From an uncultured Eubacteriales bacterium (GTDB lineage Bacteria; Bacillota; Clostridia; Christensenellales; Borkfalkiaceae), in NCBI GenBank assembly GCA_958421945.1, contig CATZMZ010000001.1, positions 248,001-312,000 of the forward strand: 64,000 nucleotides of DNA, written 5' to 3'. The notes under the pieces were generated by a model. It did no database searches, was not told the DNA's origin, and saw nothing but the letters and a program-made list of their open reading frames with translations. The first letter of the stretch is position 1. Each line of letters starts with the position of its first letter. Positions 1 to 8,949 of this stretch are shown one piece after another. The translations under genes and the position numbers were made by a program.

Positions 1-1
1 A

Positions 2-2251
2 AGAAGCTGCATAATCGATAACGTGAATTATTCTAATACCACCAAACTGTCATATTCGATTATGATTGACGGACAAGATAAAACAACGTCAACTGAAGTG
101 GTGTGGAAAGTTTTGGATTCAAACGTTGTTTACCTGAACGGGGCAACCGTTACCGCAAAAAACAGAGGTCAAACAGAAATATATTATGAGTGTAGCTTAA
201 ACGGCAAAACTTATAGCTCGTTATCAGTTTCGGTTGCTGTAAATGCGCCTTTAAAATCAATAGACGAACCAGTTATTTATGAAATAGGTAACGGGTGTAT
301 TCCTAATTCGATTTTTGAAGGCACGCCTTACTCGGTTAAATTCAAAACAACAGATTACACTGAAAAATCGGAATTTGACAGTGACGGAATTCGTATCGAC
401 AGTGATAGTCAAAACGGATTTAAAGGTAGTGAAATGACTTTTGCAATCGATACAGAAGTTTATTCGTATTCGGTAAACGTTATATTTGTTACGCATGCTA
501 TATCTACAAAAGACAAGTTTGTGTCATTTTTAAACTCTTACAGCGGAAACAAGTCTAACGTTGAAAATAATATGTCAAACACGTATTACGCCGTTCTTAC
601 GACAGATATAGATTTAACGGGCGTTATATTGCCGAGTAAATCTTATAACAATGATAGGTTTTTCGGCAGATTTAACGGATTAGGTCATTATATTAAAAAT
701 CCTACGGTAAATGCAAGCGGCGGAATTTTCGGGGGATTGCAAAATTGCACAATTGAAAACTTAGCGATAGACGGTGTAAACATTACACAAACTTACGCGT
801 CGTACGCTATTTTGGCAGGATACCTTTATCCGGGAGCTAAAGTTAGCAACGTATACGTTAATGCGAACATTGAACAGTTAACGTTTTACAGAGGATTGTT
901 CTATAATCAAACTAACGGTACACTTTCAAATATAGTTGCTCGTCTTACTTATGGCAGTAACAACAATGCGGAAAACAAGTATGTTTTCGGTTTGTCGGAT
1001 ATTTATAATAAAACGAGCCATATTTACGCAATAGGAAATGCCACGGCTTATTGCGGCATATTTGACGAATCGTCAAATAGTTATGTTCCCTATACTCAGC
1101 AAATTGTTTACTCAGACGCAGAAGCCTTCTTTAGCGCAAATTGCGACGATTTTATTTCGGATAACGGATTTACCAAATATTGGGTGAAAACTGATAATTC
1201 GTTAAAGTTCGGGAAATTAACGATATATTCATCCAAGCATGAAGAATCTGTCATTCTGCCCGAAAAAGAGATAAACGAACTTTTGGTATATAAAATAGGT
1301 ACTGATTGTATTCCGAATTCACTATTTGAAGGCAATCCTAAAACTATTAAAATTAATGCGACGGATTATAGCGAAAGCTCGCAGTTTAATAGCGACGGTA
1401 TTTATGTTGACGCTGACGTTCAGAATAATTTTAAGGGGATTGAAACGGCCTTTATAATTGAAACAGATATCTGCTCGTATGCAGTAAACGTTTTATTCGT
1501 TACGCACGCCATTTCTACGAAAGACGAATTTATATCCTTTTTAAACTCTTACAGCGGAAACAATTCTAACGTTGAAAATAATATGTCAAACACGTATTAC
1601 GCCGTTCTTACGAAAGATATAGATTTAACGGGCGTTATATTGCCGAGTAAAGCTTATAACAATGATAGGTTTTTCGGCCAATTTAACGGATTAGGTCATT
1701 GTATTAAAAATCCTACGGTAAATGCGACCGGAGGAATTTTCGGTGGATTGCAAGATTGCACGATTGAAAACTTAGCAATAGACGGTGTAAACATTACGAG
1801 CAATTCAGGTTACAGGGCGATATTAGCAGGATACATATATCCGGGAGCTAATGTTAGCAACGTATACGTAAAAGCGACGATAAGCCAACCTTCGGTTTTC
1901 AGGGGTTTGTTTAACAATATGCAGCATGGTACGATTTCAAATATTGTTGCGGATATAACGTATAGTGGTTCTTCAACCGTAGGTAAGTTTGTGTTCGGAG
2001 TATACGACGGGGGTGAACCTACGGGGAGAGAACAAATTTACGGAATAGGTAACGCTGCAGGATATCTTGGAGTGTGGGATGCTCAGGCAAATAATTATGT
2101 TCTTGAAGAGGGAGGTACAATATACAGTAACGCAGAAGCGTTCTTTGATGCAAACCGAGATGTTGTTTCGGCAGAAAACGGATTTAGCAAATATTGGGTT
2201 AAAACCGAAAATTCGTTAAAGTTCGGGGAATTAACGATTTATTCGAATTAA
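2..2251 (+). CDS. Duplicated extracellular GLUG-like surface protein, 5' end outside window
   Basis: The reading frame is open to the left edge, so the true start lies upstream; a GTG at 23 is probably internal. The visible 749 residues begin with an Ig-like (Big-type) beta domain of about 80 residues, followed by two tandem copies of a roughly 330-residue module. Each module contains a beta-helix-like stretch with the motifs FNGLGH, GGIFGGLQ and CTIENLAIDGVNIT, which resemble GLUG repeats of surface proteins. No C-terminal anchor is visible. It lies upstream of a sugar ABC lipoprotein, so glycan or adhesin-like binding at the cell surface is an inference. No function beyond that can be read. 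Base composition is AT-rich like the next four genes. Confidence 0.7.
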   Translation, partial: RSCIIDNVNYSNTTKLSYSIMIDGQDKTTSTEVVWKVLDSNVVYLNGATVTAKNRGQTEIYYECSLNGKTYSSLSVSVAVNAPLKSIDEPVIYEIGNGCIPNSIFEGTPYSVKFKTTDYTEKSEFDSDGIRIDSDSQNGFKGSEMTFAIDTEVYSYSVNVIFVTHAISTKDKFVSFLNSYSGNKSNVENNMSNTYYAVLTTDIDLTGVILPSKSYNNDRFFGRFNGLGHYIKNPTVNASGGIFGGLQNCTIENLAIDGVNITQTYASYAILAGYLYPGAKVSNVYVNANIEQLTFYRGLFYNQTNGTLSNIVARLTYGSNNNAENKYVFGLSDIYNKTSHIYAIGNATAYCGIFDESSNSYVPYTQQIVYSDAEAFFSANCDDFISDNGFTKYWVKTDNSLKFGKLTIYSSKHEESVILPEKEINELLVYKIGTDCIPNSLFEGNPKTIKINATDYSESSQFNSDGIYVDADVQNNFKGIETAFIIETDICSYAVNVLFVTHAISTKDEFISFLNSYSGNNSNVENNMSNTYYAVLTKDIDLTGVILPSKAYNNDRFFGQFNGLGHCIKNPTVNATGGIFGGLQDCTIENLAIDGVNITSNSGYRAILAGYIYPGANVSNVYVKATISQPSVFRGLFNNMQHGTISNIVADITYSGSSTVGKFVFGVYDGGEPTGREQIYGIGNAAGYLGVWDAQANNYVLEEGGTIYSNAEAFFDANRDVVSAENGFSKYWVKTENSLKFGELTIYSN
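266..2248 (+). repeat. Tandem intragenic duplication, two units of about 970 bp
   Basis: Unit 1 runs from about 266 to 1237 and unit 2 from about 1277 to 2248, offset by 1011 bp. The segment 531-784 is nearly identical to 1542-1795 at DNA level, including silent positions, while flanking parts have diverged. This suggests recent duplication or continuing gene conversion in the middle of the module. Confidence 0.85.
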
Positions 2252-2341
2252 GGGAACGTTTATCGCTTTTCTCGTATTAGAATAAGTATCTTAAATAATT
2301 AAAAATAAAGCTTAATTAAAAAACATAACACGGAGGATATT

Positions 2342-4096
2342 ATGAAGATTAAACATTTTTCAAGGATTGTCGCTGCAACGCTTATTGCATGCAGCTTTGT
2401 GGGGTATGGCGGTTGCTTGGTCGACAAAGGACCTCAGGAAGAATCAAGCACGTCTTATCTTTATATCCAAACCTTTCAAGGTGGGGTCGGTGACCAGTAT
2501 TTAAAAGATGTTGCAAAAGCCTTTCAACAAGAATATAACGGTAAAACGGATTATTTTGCAGAAGGAAAAGATAAGGTTGAAATAGTCGTTAATATGTCGA
2601 CAAGCTGTACAGGAAATTCACTTTTCTCAACCATGGCTAATAGCGATTACAATCTATTTATAGCCGAAGGAATGTATTATCTGGATTTGGCGTCAAGCGA
2701 TTTATTATATGAGCTTACTGATACCGTAAAGGATAAGCTTTCGGATGGCAAAACGATAGAAACGAAATTATATGATGACCAAAAAGAAATGCTGACGGTT
2801 AAGGATAATAAGTATTATTCTTTGCCGACTTTTGCAATAAGTACGGGATTAACGATTGATACGGAAATCCTTGAAGCTGGTCTTTATTTTGCTGACGTTG
2901 GAGGAAGTGACCGACTTCAGGGAAAGCCGTCTTCATATACGGGAAAGACTTATGAGGGAAGATATTTTATTTCTTCTCCCACGGACAAAAAGTCACCCGG
3001 TCCCGACGGAGAGTATAACACTTATGACGACGGGTTGCCTTCAACCTATGAAGAATTTTTCTATCTTTTAGATTGTATGGTTAAGTCCGGCATTCACCCT
3101 GTGATTTTTACAGGAAAAAGCAACCATTACACTAATTACCTTTTTCAAGCACTTATGTGTGCAAACTCAACAAAAGAAGAACTAAAAACCAACTTTTCTT
3201 TCGATTCCGAAGGAAAAGAGGTTAAGTGTGTAACCGGATTTAACGGAGAAACCCCCGTTATAGAGGAAGATGTTATTACAGTTCAGAACGGTTATTTGAC
3301 TACGCAGCAGTATAATAGATATCTTGCGCTTAAATTCTTAAATTGTTTATTTAATAATAAGGCGTATTATGTCGAGGAATTCGGTCATAATCCGGCAACT
3401 CTGGGAAATACCGAAGCGCAAAAAGTTTTTGAAGAAAGTAAGTTTAATGCCGCTCAAGGCGTCGGCAAACGAATCGCAATGTTGATTGAGGGGGCGTACT
3501 GGTATAACGAGGCTTCCGGCGAGCTGATTGAATCTGCGAATAAATATGAAGGCGCGGATAATAGAAAATTTGCGTATATGCCCTTACCCTCCAAAGAGAA
3601 AGGAACAGTAAACGAGGGGCAAGGGAAAAAAGTTTCTCTTGCCGATGCTCTTGATTATTACCTTGTTGCCAATAATAATATTAAAGGGAATTCGGAAAAA
3701 GAAAAGCTCGTTAAAGAATTTGTTAAGTTCATGTATTCGGATGCGCAGTTACAGAAAATGACCGAAAGCACCGGTATGCCGTTTGCATTAAGGTATAATT
3801 TGACTGATACACAATATAAAGGACTTGACAATTTCAAGCAGAGTCTTTGGTCTGTATATAAAAGCAGTATGGATGGAGACTGTTACGTCACTCCCATGTC
3901 AAACAGTACGATTTTCTTAAATAATACCGAGAAATTTTCTTTCAAAACAACGAACAAAATGTTTTCTTCAGTTGTAGACGGAATAGAAAGAAGCATCGCA
4001 TACGAGGCTTTTACTCAATACAATATTTCAGTGGAAGAATTCTTTAAGGGAATGTGGATTTCGTCTTCGGACTGGAATTCCAAATATTTAAAATAA
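2342..4096 (+). CDS. Sugar ABC transporter substrate-binding lipoprotein
   Basis: Binds an extracellular solute and delivers it to the two permeases encoded next. The 584-residue protein starts with a signal peptide (basic MKIKHFSR, hydrophobic core) ending in a lipobox-like YGGC, with Cys25 as the likely lipidated residue. The rest looks like a family 1 extracellular solute-binding protein of the carbohydrate ABC class, a little larger than the usual 420-550 residues. A clear ribosome site, GGAGG, lies eight bases before the ATG. Only six bases separate its stop from the first permease, so they form an operon. The ligand cannot be told from sequence; the neighbouring esterase, amidohydrolase and ROK kinase point to a sugar or glycan fragment. 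Confidence 0.85.
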   Translation: MKIKHFSRIVAATLIACSFVGYGGCLVDKGPQEESSTSYLYIQTFQGGVGDQYLKDVAKAFQQEYNGKTDYFAEGKDKVEIVVNMSTSCTGNSLFSTMANSDYNLFIAEGMYYLDLASSDLLYELTDTVKDKLSDGKTIETKLYDDQKEMLTVKDNKYYSLPTFAISTGLTIDTEILEAGLYFADVGGSDRLQGKPSSYTGKTYEGRYFISSPTDKKSPGPDGEYNTYDDGLPSTYEEFFYLLDCMVKSGIHPVIFTGKSNHYTNYLFQALMCANSTKEELKTNFSFDSEGKEVKCVTGFNGETPVIEEDVITVQNGYLTTQQYNRYLALKFLNCLFNNKAYYVEEFGHNPATLGNTEAQKVFEESKFNAAQGVGKRIAMLIEGAYWYNEASGELIESANKYEGADNRKFAYMPLPSKEKGTVNEGQGKKVSLADALDYYLVANNNIKGNSEKEKLVKEFVKFMYSDAQLQKMTESTGMPFALRYNLTDTQYKGLDNFKQSLWSVYKSSMDGDCYVTPMSNSTIFLNNTEKFSFKTTNKMFSSVVDGIERSIAYEAFTQYNISVEEFFKGMWISSSDWNSKYLK

Positions 4097-4102
4097 CACA
4101 TT

Positions 4103-5029
4103 ATGTCTAAAATAAAGAAAAAACAATTTGATAAAAAATTGCTGTTTTATTGTTGTTTGATTGTTTTGCCGTTAATTCAATACATGTTGTTCTATGTATA
4201 CGTGAATTTTAACTCGTTGTTAATTGCATTTTCTTCATACGATAAAATAAGCAACACATCGGCTTTTGCGGGAATCGATAATTTCAAAGAGGTTATTGAT
4301 ACGTTTTTCCATTCCGTTGAAAGCCGAAATTTCGGAATTCGTTTCAGAAATTCTGTAACAGACTATCTTATCAGAACAATAGTAGGCACGGGCGGAGCTC
4401 TTTTCTTCTCTTATTATATTTATAAAAAGAAGCTCGGAGGAGGGCTGTTTAAGGTTATACTTTTTTTGCCGCAAATAATACCCGGTATTGTGCTGATTTC
4501 GATTTACCGATTTTCCGTTGATACAGGAATAGTCAGCATTTATAATAAGCTTGTATCGGAAGAAGCGAGAGTAATTTCGTTTTTAACGGAGGCGGATACA
4601 GTGTACGGCACGGTTTTGCTATTTGCGCTTTTAATAAGCTTCGGAACGCAAACCATGATGTATCTCGGTGCAATGAATAAAATAAATCCTTCTATTACCG
4701 AAGCTGGTCAATTAGATGGGGTATCGTACGCAAGGGAATTCTTTTCTATAACACTTCCATGTATTTATTCCACGATCGCAACGTTTATAGTTGTGGGACT
4801 TACGTCGATTTTTTCAAGCGATTTGGGATTATATAGCTTTTTTTCGGGCAATGCACCTGGGGAAGCTCAGACCCTGGGTTATTATTTGTTAAGACTGACA
4901 AACAATAATAAGACGAACCGTGCTCAATGGCCGTTTATTTCTGCTATAGGAATATGTTTTACGGTTATTGTTGCACCTGTGACGATATTGTTAAGAAAAC
5001 TAATGTCGAAATACGATCCTATGAATTGA
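4103..5029 (+). CDS. Sugar ABC transporter permease, MalF/UgpA type
   Basis: Inner half of the transport channel, in the cytoplasmic membrane. It has 308 residues with about six hydrophobic segments, the first at residues 11-36. The cytoplasmic EAA loop that docks the ATPase is visible as EAGQLDGVSYAREFF, close to residue 195. It follows the binding-protein gene by six bases and precedes the second permease by 15, so all three are probably co-transcribed. No ATP-binding subunit is encoded anywhere in the window; many Gram-positive sugar importers of this class share one MsmX-like ATPase encoded elsewhere. Confidence 0.88.
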   Translation: MSKIKKKQFDKKLLFYCCLIVLPLIQYMLFYVYVNFNSLLIAFSSYDKISNTSAFAGIDNFKEVIDTFFHSVESRNFGIRFRNSVTDYLIRTIVGTGGALFFSYYIYKKKLGGGLFKVILFLPQIIPGIVLISIYRFSVDTGIVSIYNKLVSEEARVISFLTEADTVYGTVLLFALLISFGTQTMMYLGAMNKINPSITEAGQLDGVSYAREFFSITLPCIYSTIATFIVVGLTSIFSSDLGLYSFFSGNAPGEAQTLGYYLLRLTNNNKTNRAQWPFISAIGICFTVIVAPVTILLRKLMSKYDPMN

Positions 5030-5044
5030 CGAGGCAAGGTTATA

Positions 5045-5974
5045 ATGAAGATAAAAGTTAAAAATAAGTTATCCTCTACGGCCATTACGACGGGCATAGT
5101 CTTGGTTTTGTATACATTGATTATGTTTTTTCTTATATACTGGGCTATAATAACTGCATTAAAAACTAATGACGATTTTGTTATAGGAAAAAACTATTTG
5201 GGCTTACCGAAAACGGTTAAAGGCGATTATTTATCGCCTTGGCAATGGCAATGGAAAAATTTTGCGACGATAGTACAATTTTTTGACGTAAAAAACGTTT
5301 TCAGAAATGGTCAGATGATTAGGTCGATTCCGTTTGGGGCGCAAGTTATTTATACCGTTTTATATGCCGGTGGCTGTGCCTTTTTAGGAACTTTAGTTCC
5401 ATGTGTCGTTTCTTATGCTACGTCGAAATTTAATTACAAATTTAACGCCGTTCTTGATGGCATTTGTATCGTTTCTATGGTAATCCCTATCGTCGGTTCT
5501 GAAGTCTCTATGATTTCATTGTTAAACGGTTTGGGTATTTACGATTCGTTTATAGGTTTGTATCTGCAAAAATGTCATTTTGCAAACATGTATTATTTGA
5601 TGTTTGGCGCGATTTTCAAAGGGGTGTCAAAAGAATACTATGAGGCTGCGCAAATTGATGGCGCTAGCGAGTTTGTGGTATTATTTAAAATTGCCATGCC
5701 GCTTGTCGCAACATCCTTCGGGTTGATTTTTTTATTGATGTTTATTCAATACTGGAATGATTATACCACGATTATGGTGTTTGCGCCTTCTCATCCTACC
5801 GTTGCTTACGGATTGTTTCGCGTTATGACAGATTCTCCCGGAGGTACGGCAAAAGGCTATACTACAGTAAGAATGGCAGGCTGCGTTATTATAGTTATTC
5901 CGGTTATTATTATATTTATAATTTTCAGAAATAAAATAATGGGAAATCTGACTATCGGCGGAGTTAAAGAGTAA
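5045..5974 (+). CDS. Sugar ABC transporter permease, MalG/UgpE type
   Basis: Second membrane subunit of the importer. The 309-residue protein has an N-terminal transmembrane segment (residues 13-37), several later ones, and the EAA loop EAAQIDGASEFVVLFK near residue 200, the docking site for the ATPase. The C terminus GNLTIGGVKE is typical of MalG-type proteins. It is the last transport gene before the esterase, separated from it by 97 bp that contain an imperfect hairpin (5976-6044) without a U-run. Confidence 0.88.
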   Translation: MKIKVKNKLSSTAITTGIVLVLYTLIMFFLIYWAIITALKTNDDFVIGKNYLGLPKTVKGDYLSPWQWQWKNFATIVQFFDVKNVFRNGQMIRSIPFGAQVIYTVLYAGGCAFLGTLVPCVVSYATSKFNYKFNAVLDGICIVSMVIPIVGSEVSMISLLNGLGIYDSFIGLYLQKCHFANMYYLMFGAIFKGVSKEYYEAAQIDGASEFVVLFKIAMPLVATSFGLIFLLMFIQYWNDYTTIMVFAPSHPTVAYGLFRVMTDSPGGTAKGYTTVRMAGCVIIVIPVIIIFIIFRNKIMGNLTIGGVKE

Positions 5975-6071
5975 CCTTAAAACCATCGAAAACCGGGGGC
6001 TTTAAGGGTTATGGTGAAAAGTTTACGGAGAACGTTACAACGAATTATATTGATTTTAACGGAGTATAAAA

Positions 6072-6719
6072 ATGAAAAGGATTTTATTTTTCGGAGATTC
6101 CATAACGGATATGAGTAGAAATTTTTCGGCAAATATCGGTGATATAAGTTCTTACGGAAACGGATACGTTTTTTTGACCGCCACAGAACTTCAGTCAAAA
6201 TTTCCGGGCGAATACGAAATAATAAACAGGGGAATAAGCGGCAACAGGAGCGTTGACTTGTATGCGAGAATCAAGCAGGATTGCTGGAATCTTAACCCGG
6301 ATGTACTGACTGTTTTAATCGGAGTAAACGATGTTTGGCATGAATTAGGCAACCGAAACGGGGTAGAGCTAAACAGATTCGAAAATGTTATGCGTACGAT
6401 GTTAACGGAAACACGTGAAAGATTGCCTGATATGCAAATTTTTCTGATAGAACCCTTTTTTCTACACGGAACTGCAGTCGAACAATTAGGATATGAGGGA
6501 TTTAAATCCGTTTACGACTATGCAAAGGTTATTAAGAAATTGTCGGAAGAATTTGATTGCGTATTTATTAAGCTGCAAGAAAAATTTAACGCTTTGGCTG
6601 AAAAATACGGCGAGGAGAATTATCTGTATGACGGTGTTCACCCAAACTTGGCTGGTGCAAAGTTGATTTCGGAAGAATGGTTAAAAGTTTTTTATAATAA
6701 ATATAAAATCGGGTTGTGA
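6072..6719 (+). CDS. SGNH/GDSL-family hydrolase (probable carbohydrate esterase)
   Basis: Probably removes acyl groups from a sugar or glycan. The 215-residue protein shows all four SGNH blocks: GDSI with nucleophile Ser10, RGISGN with the oxyanion Gly, GVND with the Asn, and DGVHPN with Asp187 and His190 completing the triad. There is no signal peptide, so it acts in the cytoplasm, after import. GGAG precedes the ATG by about seven bases. The next gene starts four bases after its stop. The exact substrate is unknown; acetyl-xylan or rhamnogalacturonan-type acetylesterases share this fold. Confidence 0.85.
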   Translation: MKRILFFGDSITDMSRNFSANIGDISSYGNGYVFLTATELQSKFPGEYEIINRGISGNRSVDLYARIKQDCWNLNPDVLTVLIGVNDVWHELGNRNGVELNRFENVMRTMLTETRERLPDMQIFLIEPFFLHGTAVEQLGYEGFKSVYDYAKVIKKLSEEFDCVFIKLQEKFNALAEKYGEENYLYDGVHPNLAGAKLISEEWLKVFYNKYKIGL

Positions 6720-6723
6720 CCTT

Positions 6724-7797
6724 ATGAAAAAAGTATTCGATATGCATTGTCATTATCTCTTTAAGATACCGCTCGGAGAGACGGCGAAAATTTTAGAGGA
6801 AGAATTCAGGATTACCGAAACGAGTAAAGCGTGTTTTTTAAGTATACCGCAAGAATATTCATTTAAGGGCGAGCGTTCGCTCGATTTGTTACAAAACGTT
6901 AAAGGAATGTTCTTAAAAAAACACTTCAGTCCGAACGGTTACGCTTACGCCGGTCTTGTTGCGCTTGACGATTATTCCGACACGGAAAAAGTTGCCGACG
7001 AATTTTTAAAACAGGTAACCGAATATTACGACGCGGGTTTTGACGGGATAAAAATGCTGGAAGGCTACCCAAGTTTCATAAAGTACACAGGACAGAATAT
7101 AGATTCGCCCGTATACGATAAGTTTTATGCGTTTTGCGAAGATAAATGTTTTCCTATAACCATTCACATAGCAAATCCCGACGAGAACTGGGATATAAAT
7201 AAAGCAAGTAAATACGCGATAGCGCAAGGCAGGGTTTACGATGAAAGCTTTCCCACGAAGAAAGAAATAACCGACGCGCTGTTTAACGTGCTGGATAAAT
7301 TTCCGAAATTGCGGCTTGCGGTTGCGCATTTCGGGTTTTTCAGCGAGCATTATGCCGACGCGGAAAAATATATGAGTTATAAAAACACGGTTATCGATAT
7401 AACGCCGGGCGGAGAACAACTTATAAATATGAGCCGCGAGTGGGAGAAGTGGTTGCCGTTCTGGGAAAAATATCAGGACAGGATAATTTACGGTACGGAT
7501 TATTACGCGTTTCCAAAAAACGATGAATGGGAAACGTGTTTCAATCGCCGTCCGAAGTTTTTGAGAGAGTTTTTGGAGACGAATACCGAGCACGATTATC
7601 TCGGCACGGAATTCAAGGGAGTTAAGCTTGACGAAAAGATTTTGGACAAAATCTATATGACGAATGCGTTAAAGCTTTTAGGCGCGCCGAGACCGATAGC
7701 GAAAGACTATTTTATTAAGGAAGCGGAAAGACTAAAACAATGTTCGCTTTCGGATTTCGAACTATCCGATTTGAAATATATAAAGGAAAACACTTAA
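6724..7797 (+). CDS. Amidohydrolase-superfamily metal-dependent hydrolase
   Basis: A 357-residue TIM-barrel hydrolase of the amidohydrolase-2 type. The metal-binding HxH sits at His8 and His10 (MHCH). Further likely ligands are His in ITIHIANP and VAHFG, with an Asp in IIYGTDYY near the end of the barrel. These match the family pattern HxH / H / H / D. It has no signal peptide. It is four bases after the esterase and one base before the ROK kinase, so it belongs to the same carbohydrate operon and may open a lactone or act on a sugar acid; that is inference. GC content rises from this gene onward compared with the genes before it. Confidence 0.75.
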   Translation: MKKVFDMHCHYLFKIPLGETAKILEEEFRITETSKACFLSIPQEYSFKGERSLDLLQNVKGMFLKKHFSPNGYAYAGLVALDDYSDTEKVADEFLKQVTEYYDAGFDGIKMLEGYPSFIKYTGQNIDSPVYDKFYAFCEDKCFPITIHIANPDENWDINKASKYAIAQGRVYDESFPTKKEITDALFNVLDKFPKLRLAVAHFGFFSEHYADAEKYMSYKNTVIDITPGGEQLINMSREWEKWLPFWEKYQDRIIYGTDYYAFPKNDEWETCFNRRPKFLREFLETNTEHDYLGTEFKGVKLDEKILDKIYMTNALKLLGAPRPIAKDYFIKEAERLKQCSLSDFELSDLKYIKENT

Positions 7798-7798
7798 A

Positions 7799-8740
7799 AT
7801 GGACAATTATTTGGGTATAGACGTCGGCGGAATGTCTATAAAAGCGGGAATCGTTACCGCGGACGGCAAAATTTTGTTTAAAACCGCCGAAAAGGTTATA
7901 AACGGCAACGCGCAAAAATGCTTGATTTCTGCGGTTGATAATACGATTTCGTTCGCTAAAAAGGAAAACTTGAAAATAAGCTCGGCAGGCATCGGTTTGC
8001 CGTGCGTTTTCGATAAAAAAAGCGGCGTCGTGGCTTACGGAAACAATCTCGATTTCAAGGGGTTAAACGTAAAGGAAATTTTTCGCGAAAGGTATGGTCT
8101 CGGCATAACGCTTGCAAACGACGCGGCAGTGGCGGCGTTAGGCGAATATCGCTTCGGCGCTGCAAAGGAACACAGGAACAGCGTTTTATTAACGCTCGGC
8201 ACGGGCGTGGGTTGCGGAATAATTCTGGGCGGAAAAATAATAGAAAGCAACAGCTCTGCAGTCGGCGAATTCGGGCAAACGGTTATCGTTCCCGACGGCA
8301 GAAAATGCACGTGCGGGAAGCGAGGGTGTTTTGAGGCGTATTGTTCTATGACGGCGTTAAAAAGTGACGTTTACAGAGAAATGCAAAAAAACAAAAAATC
8401 TTTGCTGTGGCAAAGGATAAAACCGAACGAATTTGACGGGAGAGCGTTTTTCGATTGCATAGATAAAGACGAAACGGCGGCGCGGATATATGCAAGATTT
8501 ATCAAATATTTGTCGCTTGGCGTGTTGAACGTGGCTAACTTTTTGCGACCCGATATAATTCTGCTCGGAGGCGCGGTGTCCGCGCAGGGAGACTGGCTGA
8601 TAGTGCCGATTCAAAGGTTTTTGGACGAAAACTTATTCGCTAAAGAATATACGAAAGGGATACCCGTAAAGGCGGCGCAGAACGGCAACGACGCAGGCAT
8701 TTTAGGCGCGGCGGCGTTGGCAATGCAGGACGAACTTTAA
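7799..8740 (+). CDS. ROK-family sugar kinase
   Basis: Phosphorylates an imported sugar with ATP in the cytoplasm. The 313-residue protein has the N-terminal phosphate loop LGIDVGGMSIKAGIV, the catalytic Asp108 in ANDAA, the second ATP motif LGTGVGCGI (133-141), and the zinc knuckle Cys170, Cys172 and Cys177 in CTCGKRGC. It has no HTH domain, so it is a kinase and not an NagC/XylR repressor. One oddity: the zinc-binding His of the usual GExGH motif is Gln160 (GEFGQ). It ends the operon; two hairpins follow. Confidence 0.85.
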   Translation: MDNYLGIDVGGMSIKAGIVTADGKILFKTAEKVINGNAQKCLISAVDNTISFAKKENLKISSAGIGLPCVFDKKSGVVAYGNNLDFKGLNVKEIFRERYGLGITLANDAAVAALGEYRFGAAKEHRNSVLLTLGTGVGCGIILGGKIIESNSSAVGEFGQTVIVPDGRKCTCGKRGCFEAYCSMTALKSDVYREMQKNKKSLLWQRIKPNEFDGRAFFDCIDKDETAARIYARFIKYLSLGVLNVANFLRPDIILLGGAVSAQGDWLIVPIQRFLDENLFAKEYTKGIPVKAAQNGNDAGILGAAALAMQDEL

Positions 8741-8745
8741 GCAAG

Positions 8746-8779
8746 GGGTTTTGTTTTTAGCAAAAACAACCCGATTTTT
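8746..8779 (+). terminator. Intrinsic terminator after the ROK kinase
   Basis: GGGTT (8746-8750) and GTTTTT (8753-8758) pair with AAAAAC (8762-8767) and AACCC (8768-8772), with two bulged T, followed by GATTTTT. It lies five bases past the stop codon. Confidence 0.6.
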
Positions 8780-8850
8780 ACCATATGACTACAAAAAACT
8801 ATATAAAAACAGCAATAATAAAAAGAGGCTTTTGGGTATCACCATTAGAG

Positions 8851-8887
8851 AAACAGGCGTAGGCGAAAAGCTTACGCCTGTTTTCTT
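8851..8887 (+). terminator. Second hairpin terminator downstream of the carbohydrate operon
   Basis: AAACAGGCGTA (8851-8861) pairs perfectly with TACGCCTGTTT (8873-8883), followed by further T residues. The loop is 11 bases. It lies in a 209-base stretch that otherwise holds no credible gene. Confidence 0.7.
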
Positions 8888-8949
8888 GTCTTTGACGGCA
8901 ACTCTATTTCGCCTACGTGGGTTAGAAATATTGTTACGCTTCTTTTAGA

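Noticed and set aside
8751..8948. 65-codon frame after the ROK kinase
   Set aside because: It runs through two hairpin terminators, has no ribosome site and no coding-like composition.
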